A stretch of 64,000 nt of DNA from Ohtaekwangia sp. (lineage in GTDB: Bacteria; Bacteroidota; Bacteroidia; Cytophagales; Cyclobacteriaceae), in the NCBI GenBank assembly GCA_021155195.1, contig JAJNPV010000030.1, positions 1 through 64,000 of the forward strand. Direction: 5' to 3'. Within the stretch, counting starts at the first letter, position 1, and each line of letters starts with the position of its first letter. A model generated the notes under the pieces. The model was not told where the DNA came from and searched no databases. It saw nothing but the letters and a program-made list of their open reading frames with translations. Made by a program: the position numbers and the translations under genes. Positions 58,080 through 64,000 of the stretch are shown piece after piece.

Positions 58080-59072
58080 CTAATCTGCCCAGAATGGGCT
58101 GATTGGTCGCCATGAAAAATCGGTGGTATCAAAAGCTTTCATGGTCTTTTCATAGACAACCCCAAGGTTCTTACTATCAAGGGTTTCTTCAACAGTCAAT
58201 TTGAACGGATCCAAAACATCTTTTAAGTTATGACCCTTAGGACCACCACTGATTGGCGCATAGTGTGGAGTCGCTTCTGGATTATTCAGCCTTTGGTTTT
58301 CTTGCCAGTCTGCCCATATTTTATCTACATAGCAGTGATGCAGGAAGAATACAGGATCGTTCGGTGATGACATGGGCATCATTGAACCGCCTACCCACAG
58401 ATGAACGCGGTTGTGAAGTTGCGACCCCTCTGTTTTAACCCGATAGTCTCCACGTTTAGTAATCCATCCTTCAAGTCTGTTACGGAAGCCAATGGTGAAA
58501 GGACTATTATTTGAATTGGGCACATCATAGAATGCCTCAGTCATTGCCAAGCGAAGATCCTCTTCATGGGGAAGTGTGTCGATGGAAATATTTCCAGCTT
58601 TGAATCTCCCTAAACTACGTCTGAGTTCAGGGCCCGCCTCATCCATTACGATATTCCAGTTACCGTTAGAATAAGAGAATGCGCCAGTTTCCACGATATT
58701 AGTGTTAGACGGATTTCCGTCCCCACCCATGAAATCCTTATCCCATATGGGAGCAGATTTAGGATCTGGAAGTTTTGAGTCGGCCACCCAATCCCAGTAA
58801 GGTATTGTAATGGATTTGTCAATTTGCTGAAGATCGTATTCCACGGCTTTCAAAAATGCTCGATGCCATGGCAAGAAAGCAGGACCTCGGTGGGCGCCAT
58901 TTCTGTAATTGGGATCATTAGGCTCATAAGGAAACACTGTTGGAATCATAACGTGATGATGCCAGTGTACATAGTTGTCGTACTTGCCCTGCTTTTTTAA
59001 CTCGATCAAAGCGTTTACAAAAGTCTTCTTCTCATCATCAGTGAGGGATACTACGTTTTTTCTAACATTCAT
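58080..59072 (-). CDS. Tyrosinase-family type 3 copper enzyme
   Basis: The 330-residue protein starts at ATG 59072 (MNVRKNVVSLTDDEKKTFV), like bacterial tyrosinases; the upstream start would add a poorly conserved stretch. CuA histidines are in NYVHWHHHV (near residue 31), AHRGPAFLPWHRAFL (near 55); CuB histidines are in HNRVHLWVGG (near 220) and DPVFFLHHCYVDKIW (near 250). It would oxidise phenols to quinones using O2 and two Cu ions. No signal peptide or caddie protein gene is seen. It is alone on the border of the conjugative genes; the metal modules may supply copper control. Confidence 0.9.
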   Translation of the reverse strand: MNVRKNVVSLTDDEKKTFVNALIELKKQGKYDNYVHWHHHVMIPTVFPYEPNDPNYRNGAHRGPAFLPWHRAFLKAVEYDLQQIDKSITIPYWDWVADSKLPDPKSAPIWDKDFMGGDGNPSNTNIVETGAFSYSNGNWNIVMDEAGPELRRSLGRFKAGNISIDTLPHEEDLRLAMTEAFYDVPNSNNSPFTIGFRNRLEGWITKRGDYRVKTEGSQLHNRVHLWVGGSMMPMSSPNDPVFFLHHCYVDKIWADWQENQRLNNPEATPHYAPISGGPKGHNLKDVLDPFKLTVEETLDSKNLGVVYEKTMKAFDTTDFSWRPISPFWAD

Positions 59073-59362
59073 TGTCTTGGGGAATTGCTTTTTCAAAGAT
59101 ACAAAACTAAGCCGTAGTAAAGATTTGTTCTGGCTGTGACAAAGGGACAACATTTATGGTTAAAATTGCTTTCTTCTCTTTGTTAAGAAAAAGTACAACG
59201 TCAATCAAGTTGCGCTCCTTGGTTTGTATTCTTTGAGGGATTGTTTTTATAATCAACACCGACCACAAGCCGAAGGAAGGCGATTGCATAAATCTCCACT
59301 CTGTCAGCGTAACATAAAGCATCTAAAATTCACTAATAATTTTAGGTTGTGGTTCAAGCAAA
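59073..59362. other. Intergenic stretch upstream of the tyrosinase
   Basis: About 290 bases with no coding frame that I can support. It must contain the promoter of the tyrosinase gene. A terminator follows at 59363-59393. Confidence 0.6.
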
Positions 59363-59393
59363 AAAAGACCCGCCTTATCCAGACGGGTCTTTT
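59363..59393 (-). terminator. Intrinsic terminator after the conjugative gene run
   Basis: A 10-bp perfect stem (AAAAGACCCG / CGGGTCTTTT) with an 11-nt loop lies 18 bases past the stop of the gene ending at 59412. Flanking A and T runs make it work in both directions. Confidence 0.8.
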
Positions 59394-59411
59394 AAATCAA
59401 GTGAAGGAAAT

Positions 59412-60203
59412 TTATACCCCAATACCTTTCTTCTTCGACTTCCTTTTCCCCTCACTTTCTTCTTCGGAATCCTGCTTCACAGTTTCTTTTTTCTCTTTGG
59501 ATTTATCCTCGCCTGACTTCTCTTTCTTCTCAATGCCCTGGAATTGCTTTTCCATCTTTGCATTGTACAGATCCAGGTTCTTGTATTGCGGGTTGGCGGC
59601 AACATACATTTTGTCTTCTCCGCCTTCCCGTGCAAAGGTGACCTGAGTGAGGTTCCCTTTTTCCAGAGACTTCATCAGTTTTGTTTTCTCCTCGGCATTC
59701 AGTTGTTCCTTGATTGGGTATTTGGCCATGACCATTTCAAGATCGTAACCATAACCGGCATGGTATTGTTTTACCTTAAAATTATCGTTCTTGTCCTTCT
59801 CCTGGAAATCAAGTTGCAGCCACGCGTTATAGGGTTGGCCTTCTTTGTTGGTTAGGTCTTTATTGACTGCCCGACCGCTCAAAAGGTTGTAAGCCTCTTT
59901 AGCGGTGACTCCAGCGTTTTTCGTGATGTAAAATGTCTGAGTCACATCCTTTGAAGGGTCATCATTTTTCACCGTGGCTTGATACCGGTTGAAAAAATAC
60001 ATGTCAGTCTGATCAGACTTTCTAAAATCAAGTGAATAATTCACTTTCTCTTTAGTGTCACCCTTATTGAATTCTCCAACCATACTTAGTTTAAACTCTG
60101 CTGGTTGCTCCTTGATCTTGTTCTCAAGATCAGCATTAAGTTTCTCGCCAAAGCCCAAATACTTTAGCCCCTCTTTCAGAAATTCCAGATTCTTGACATT
60201 CAT
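59412..60203 (-). CDS. Mobile-element-associated protein of Bacteroidota, unknown function
   Basis: The product is about 263 residues; start ATG 60203 (MNVKNLEFLKEGLKYLGFGEKL) gives the N-terminus typical of the family. Features are DFRKSDQTDMYFFNRYQA (near residue 60), AKEAYNLLSGRAVNKDLTNKEGQPYNAWLQLDF (near 105-135), and QYHAGYGYDLEMVM. The tail from about residue 215 is strongly charged (KKEKSGEDKSKEKKET...), ending SKKKG. Proteins with this layout occur on conjugative elements, related to the N-terminal regions of DUF3945-type proteins. No enzyme motif is seen. It follows the traN gene by 62 bases. Confidence 0.65.
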   Translation of the reverse strand: MNVKNLEFLKEGLKYLGFGEKLNADLENKIKEQPAEFKLSMVGEFNKGDTKEKVNYSLDFRKSDQTDMYFFNRYQATVKNDDPSKDVTQTFYITKNAGVTAKEAYNLLSGRAVNKDLTNKEGQPYNAWLQLDFQEKDKNDNFKVKQYHAGYGYDLEMVMAKYPIKEQLNAEEKTKLMKSLEKGNLTQVTFAREGGEDKMYVAANPQYKNLDLYNAKMEKQFQGIEKKEKSGEDKSKEKKETVKQDSEEESEGKRKSKKKGIGV

Positions 60204-60265
60204 AAATGTGTTGTTTAATAGTTTGTAATATTCATGTTTATCGGAAAGCATCGCTTACGCATCGG

Positions 60266-61108
60266 CTATTTGATCAGCTTTGCATTCACGATGGTCTTGT
60301 TCCGGATGAACAGTTCCAGGTTCCGTCCACCGTTCCTTTCAAACATTTCAATATGAAGGCGCTTGGCATCCGGGATGGTAAATTTCTCCAGCGCGTAAAC
60401 AATATCCTGCACAGTGTTTGCCACTATCTGTTGGTCATCACCATACACGTACACCGGCTTCATGTCCACTTCCTGCGAAGCAGTGCGTTTTACCTTTGCC
60501 TTGTCCTGCACAAAGAATCTCAGGAAGTCAATGTCGTAATTGATGTTCGATGAGTTACTGATCCGGAAGTGATAAAAGATAGTATTGTCCCGGATGTAAA
60601 TCCCGTTCAATGAAAGACCGATCTTGTGTTTGCTTTCACCGATGAACCGGATGCTGCGCTTTATATTCACAATTCGTGAGGCATACTTCTCCAGTTCGGA
60701 TTCTGTCATCATGGACTGGAAGATCAGTTTTTGCAGATCGTCATCCGCACTGTCATCGTCACCGATATTCACCACCTGTGCTACGGGTTCTTTCGAATAG
60801 TTCACCGTGAAATGATGTATTCTACCATCAGCTGTAATTACCGTCAGGTTAGTCTCTGTAAATCCGGGCCTGGCTGCCTTGAGCTGAAGAACATTTTCTA
60901 CGCCCTTAGCCTTTTGCGCCAACACATCCCGGCTTCCTCGGTCAACCGACTTGATCACTGTAGGAAATACGAGAGAGGATGTTTTGTTAAATGTCACCTC
61001 TATTGATTGCACATGATTATTTGGTTGTGCTTCGATCTCAATGGTGCATAGTGCGAGTATGGTTCCCATGAGCCATTCGATACAGCCATGTCTTAAAAAG
61101 TAATACAT
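60266..61108 (-). CDS. traN: Conjugative transposon protein TraN
   Basis: The 280-residue protein has an N-terminal hydrophobic segment (LMGTILALCTIEIEAQPN, likely signal) and the DUF4138-type beta-rich domain of TraN: VQSIEVTFNKTSSLVFPTVIKSVDRGSRDVLAQKAKGVENVLQLKA (shown in parts), then FYHFRISNSSNINYDIDFLRFFVQDK and the C-terminal MFERNGGRNLELFIRNKTI. TraN is an outer-membrane component of the Bacteroidetes conjugation channel (VirB9-like). It is separated from traM by a 384-base gap with a hairpin. The full-length domain is present. Confidence 0.85.
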   Translation of the reverse strand: MYYFLRHGCIEWLMGTILALCTIEIEAQPNNHVQSIEVTFNKTSSLVFPTVIKSVDRGSRDVLAQKAKGVENVLQLKAARPGFTETNLTVITADGRIHHFTVNYSKEPVAQVVNIGDDDSADDDLQKLIFQSMMTESELEKYASRIVNIKRSIRFIGESKHKIGLSLNGIYIRDNTIFYHFRISNSSNINYDIDFLRFFVQDKAKVKRTASQEVDMKPVYVYGDDQQIVANTVQDIVYALEKFTIPDAKRLHIEMFERNGGRNLELFIRNKTIVNAKLIK

Positions 61109-61492
61109 ATGTGAATTTTGTTTTTGATTTTAATGATTGATTTAAATAGTCAAAGGTGGGGCGACTTAATCGCCCCAACCAACGCCTTGTCAGAGCAATA
61201 GCAGGAGTAATACCGGCCATGCATGTGTCACAAAGGCAGCAATAGCGCCAAACAGTAAACCCATAACTTTGGTGTTTAATAGTTGAAAAAAACTTCCAGT
61301 ACTCCCTATCAAGGGATCAAAAAATCACCTGCGTGATAAGTAGCTACAGTCATCAACAGGTGCAGAGGTTCCGGAACCCCGTGTCGTTGCGAATCTTAAT
61401 GAGAGGTTACGACAACGACCTTCTCATCACTTACTCCAGTTCGGGCCATAAAACGACTCTTACAAAAATGTTCATGATTGAATTAATTATCA
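61109..61492. other. traM-traN gap with hairpin and a hydrophobic micro-ORF
   Basis: These 384 bases carry no long gene. A short minus-strand frame (61190-61264, ATG 61264) encodes 24 residues, nearly all hydrophobic (MGLLFGAIAAFVTHAWPVLL), with an optional TTG start at 61312 adding 16 residues. It could be a micro-protein or a remnant. A strong hairpin lies at 61157-61177. Confidence 0.4.
61157..61177 (-). promoter_or_regulatory. Perfect hairpin 49 bases upstream of traN
   Basis: An 8-bp perfect stem (TGGGGCGA / TCGCCCCA) with a 5-nt loop lies in the traM-traN gap. No T-run follows on the minus strand, so it is more likely a transcript-stability or attenuation element than a terminator. Confidence 0.45.
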
Positions 61493-62833
61493 TTAATAAC
61501 TGGTGTTGCTTGTTGAGTTGGTGTCCACCAGGAAAACCTGGTAGCCGGCCTTCACTGTTACCTTGATCAGCTTCGCCTTCTTACTGAACAGTCCTTTGGC
61601 CGCTTCCACACCGGCCGCTGCAGCTTGTGCCCCGATGGATGGATCAAGTGACATTAATTGAATATTCTGCAAGGCATCATCCGAGGCCTGCTTGGCAGCA
61701 TCACGCGTTATTGCTCCGGGAATGTAAATCCCGGGGAGTCCGTCCAGGTCATAGACTTCTAATGAAACAGGTAATAGCGAATTTCCTGTTCTGATTGAGC
61801 TGACTTCGACAGTCAATCTTTCACCGTTGATAGCGCATACACCGTAAATGAATTGATCTTTCGGAATGAGTCTCCCGTTGATGTGAATATCATTAAGGAG
61901 TCGCATTTTGACGGTCGATCCTGCAACTAACTCCTGCATATCATGAATGACTGCTTCAATTGCATTGCCCACCTCGTTTGCCTGTTGTGTTTCATCGTCC
62001 AATCCAAAGAAACCATTCTGACCCAGGTTACGTGTTGATAACGTTTCAAATATGGAAGCACTATCAATAGATTCGTGAGAACCAGTCTCATTCGAATCAA
62101 ACAACGAAATATTCTCATCATTCTTTGCGGGTTCAACAGGAAAGGTATTTGACTTGACTTTTGCATTTACCGCTTCCAGTTTTTGCTTCACCCTGTCTGG
62201 ATGCTGGATGTCCAGTATCTTTTCCAGAACGCCTTCAATCTGCTCCATTTCAGGATCAGATCCCTGACCGTCTTGCATAAGTTGCATCATCTTCTCCAAT
62301 CTGTCTACGTCTGCTGTGAACTGTGGGTCTGATGCTTGCTCAGGAAGTAGAGTCGTATTATTTTTTGGATCAGTTGGTCTTTCAGTGGTGCGGTTTATTT
62401 CCTTATACAATTCATTCAGCTTTTGTGTAACGCGTTCTTCATTGGGATCGCTTACTTGTCTTTCCTTTTGCCGGAAAGAATTGATCAGTTTGCTCTCTTT
62501 TTCCGCGGGCGACTTCTTTTCCGGTTGTTGATCCTGTGTCTGGAATGCGATCAGGTCAAAATACGGATCGCTCTCTCGTGCCTCTTCATATTTAGCTGAA
62601 TCTCTTTCGGCCATTTCATACAGGGCAAGTTTGTCCCAGATTTCCATCTCTCCGAAATATGCATCGGGCAGTGACAAATTAAGCCCGGTATGGGATACGG
62701 GGTGAGCATGGGCTGAGGTCCCCTGTCCGCCACCCAAGGCCCAAAAGATCATTGTTACGAAGGGAAGCACCAACAGGGGCAGTACCATGAAGAATCTTCT
62801 CTTCTGCAGGAATTTTTCTGAATGTGGTTTCAT
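61493..62833 (-). CDS. traM: Conjugative transposon protein TraM
   Basis: The 446-residue protein has one membrane helix near residues 15-35 (FFMVLPLLVLPFVTMIFWAL), a long charged, helical middle region rich in Glu/Gln/Lys (about 90-260) and a C-terminal domain with GSTVKMRLLNDIHINGRLIPKDQFIYG and the ending KVTVKAGYQVFLVDT. This is the Bacteroidetes TraM (VirB10-like) layout that spans the periplasm. The gene is intact. It follows the TraL-like gene by 36 bases. Confidence 0.88.
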   Translation of the reverse strand: MKPHSEKFLQKRRFFMVLPLLVLPFVTMIFWALGGGQGTSAHAHPVSHTGLNLSLPDAYFGEMEIWDKLALYEMAERDSAKYEEARESDPYFDLIAFQTQDQQPEKKSPAEKESKLINSFRQKERQVSDPNEERVTQKLNELYKEINRTTERPTDPKNNTTLLPEQASDPQFTADVDRLEKMMQLMQDGQGSDPEMEQIEGVLEKILDIQHPDRVKQKLEAVNAKVKSNTFPVEPAKNDENISLFDSNETGSHESIDSASIFETLSTRNLGQNGFFGLDDETQQANEVGNAIEAVIHDMQELVAGSTVKMRLLNDIHINGRLIPKDQFIYGVCAINGERLTVEVSSIRTGNSLLPVSLEVYDLDGLPGIYIPGAITRDAAKQASDDALQNIQLMSLDPSIGAQAAAAGVEAAKGLFSKKAKLIKVTVKAGYQVFLVDTNSTSNTSY

Positions 62834-62869
62834 ACTCTTTATTGTTTTAAGTTTTATGTAGATAAATTT

Positions 62870-63364
62870 TTATGGTCTCAAACTTTTCCTTTGGTGTGGG
62901 GTGAAATGAAGTTCTTTCTCATATACTGCAAGTTGCTCACGTGTTACCAACTCCCAGCCCCTGGATTTATCGTATCGATTTTCCGAATAATCCGGATCAC
63001 GATTGAGGTACACTTGGCCATCTTTATCGATCGCGAGGTAGAAGGCTTCAAAGTCCCCATCAATCTCGCCTTTCATTTTGCCTATTGGCGTTAATGTTGT
63101 TGTATCTGCTTGTTGCATCTGGATATCGTGAGGTAAAGTGATCTTGTCGAATGTCAGTGGATTTGCCGGAACGCCATAAATGGCATTAAGTACCATTGCG
63201 CCACTAAGGCAGGCGATCATCACGCCAGCCACAGCCAGAATTATTTTCTTTTTGCTCTGAGGGAATGCGTTGAACGTTGTGTTCAGGTAATCTATACGCT
63301 GCATTACCATCTGTTGCATGGGTGGACATGATTCTTTTATTTTCTTTTTCATTTTCGACTTCAT
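62870..63364 (-). CDS. traL: Conjugative transposon protein, TraL-like
   Basis: The 164-residue protein has one membrane helix near residue 42 (IILAVAGVMIACLSGAMVL) and a periplasmic tail. The position between traK and traM is that of traL in Bacteroidetes conjugative elements. It is longer than many TraL proteins (about 100), with a C-terminal part (FEAFYLAIDKDGQVYLNRDPDYSENRYDK) that I do not recognise. It overlaps traK by 4 bases. Confidence 0.65.
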   Translation of the reverse strand: MKSKMKKKIKESCPPMQQMVMQRIDYLNTTFNAFPQSKKKIILAVAGVMIACLSGAMVLNAIYGVPANPLTFDKITLPHDIQMQQADTTTLTPIGKMKGEIDGDFEAFYLAIDKDGQVYLNRDPDYSENRYDKSRGWELVTREQLAVYEKELHFTPHQRKSLRP

Positions 63365-63987
63365 CGGTTCTCTGTTTTAATGTCTTGGTTCTCCAGCGTG
63401 CTCCATTTCTCGATCAGGAATCCGTGTGGATTGTTGTCGGAGCGCGAAACGTTGCGCAGGTATCCTTCTGTGACCAGGCTTCTCGTCACAATGGAAGTGG
63501 TGCGGATAAGACGCTGCCTTGCGAAGCAGCGGAAGTAGAATGGATATTGGTTTATATCGATGCGAATACTATCTATATCAATCTCCTGCGAAATATTTCC
63601 TGAGATCACATTAGAATAATAGCGGTTCTCTTTCAGGTTATCGTACTGCTTCTTAGCCGAAGCATCGGCCAAATACAGTGCTTTAGTAATGTTCGCTTGA
63701 ATGACTTTGTCATCGGGGTCAAGGGTAAAGAAGTGATGATGGAAGGTCCGCACGTGATCGCGTGTTTCCACAGGAATATTGTCCTTGCGTTCGGCCGACC
63801 AAGCCTCCAGCGCTTTGCCGTTGGAGAGAATGTATATCCGCTCTTGCGATTCACTGATCAGTTGAAAACTCTTGTAGAGGGTAAAGCAAACCGCAAAAAC
63901 ACAACCTGCAATGAGCACCAGCGAGAACAACCGGATGTGTTTAAATGCCGTGTCGATATTTCTTAATTGTTGAAACATATTCATCAT
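63361..63987 (-). CDS. traK: Conjugative transposon protein TraK
   Basis: The 208-residue protein begins MFQQLRNIDTAFKHIRLFSLVLIAG with one membrane helix at about 20-40, and continues with a periplasmic domain: YILSNGKALEAWSAERKDNIPVETRDHVRTFHHHFFTLDPDD and the C-terminal RTTSIVTRSLVTEGYLRNVSRSDNNPHGFLIEKW, all diagnostic of TraK (VirB8-like). It overlaps traL by 4 bases. Beyond its start only 13 bases remain in the window; they carry TAA in a frame that could be the end of traJ. Confidence 0.9.
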   Translation of the reverse strand: MMNMFQQLRNIDTAFKHIRLFSLVLIAGCVFAVCFTLYKSFQLISESQERIYILSNGKALEAWSAERKDNIPVETRDHVRTFHHHFFTLDPDDKVIQANITKALYLADASAKKQYDNLKENRYYSNVISGNISQEIDIDSIRIDINQYPFYFRCFARQRLIRTTSIVTRSLVTEGYLRNVSRSDNNPHGFLIEKWSTLENQDIKTENR

Positions 63988-64000
63988 GATTTACCCGAAA

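Overview
The window looks like an accessory region of a Bacteroidota chromosome, probably a member of the Cytophagales or a relative. The evidence is family content: TonB-dependent receptors with an N-terminal carboxypeptidase-regulatory domain, PadR-linked FtsX/MacB permeases, runs of DUF4386 membrane proteins, HYC_CC_PP-type small cysteine proteins, a DUF5777 barrel, and Bacteroidetes-type conjugative-transposon genes (traK-traN). No rRNA, tRNA, CRISPR array or complete insertion sequence was seen.

Layout. (1) 0.3-4.8 kb: an outer-membrane porin, a small cysteine-rich secreted protein and a FecA-like TonB-dependent receptor whose upstream region carries two matching palindromes. (2) 4.8-13.6 kb: a tightly packed minus-strand cluster holding a short-form PRPP synthetase, an AMP/thymidine-phosphorylase family enzyme, an SRPBCC protein, an alpha/beta-hydrolase fold protein lacking its catalytic residues, a beta-CASP metallo-beta-lactamase nuclease, a SERCA/PMR1-type cation ATPase and an ATP-cone/Mrr-like nuclease. 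(3) 13.6-21.1 kb: a redox operon encoding two c-type cytochromes, an NrfC-like Fe-S protein, an NrfD-like quinone-binding membrane protein, two Tat-type proteins and outer-membrane barrels, but no recognisable catalytic subunit. (4) 21.1-30.3 kb: a copper/silver module with a CusA pump split over two ORFs, two CusB-type adaptors, a regulator with HMA, AraC and extra C-terminal segments, and several small metal-associated secreted proteins. A 23-bp element occurs twice here. (5) 30.8-40.2 kb: a Zn/Cd/Co module with a P1B-2 ATPase, a NicO-like permease and CzcB-CzcC-CzcA, where CzcA carries an extra C-terminal domain and follows a 41-residue membrane protein. (6) 40.2-43.9 kb: a porin, Rieske protein and di-haem oxidoreductase operon divergent from a DtxR/MntR-type regulator, with a palindrome between them. 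(7) 43.9-57.8 kb: GNAT enzymes, a TPR protein, an M1-like peptidase, PadR plus a prefix-domain permease inside a group of four DUF4386 proteins, a Crp/Fnr regulator and a second FtsX-type permease. (8) 58.1 kb to the end: a tyrosinase, then conjugative-transposon genes.

Working together: segments 4 and 5 would move Cu/Ag and Zn/Cd/Co out of the periplasm and cytoplasm. Segments 1 and 6 look like metal-regulated envelope and electron-transfer functions. Recurrent small secreted protein families (four HYC/PP-like proteins and three members of a roughly 190-residue family, one fused to CzcA) link the metal modules. The tra genes suggest that at least the right-hand part lies on or beside an integrative conjugative element; its ends are not visible. 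Database names below come from recognition of motifs and not from searches.
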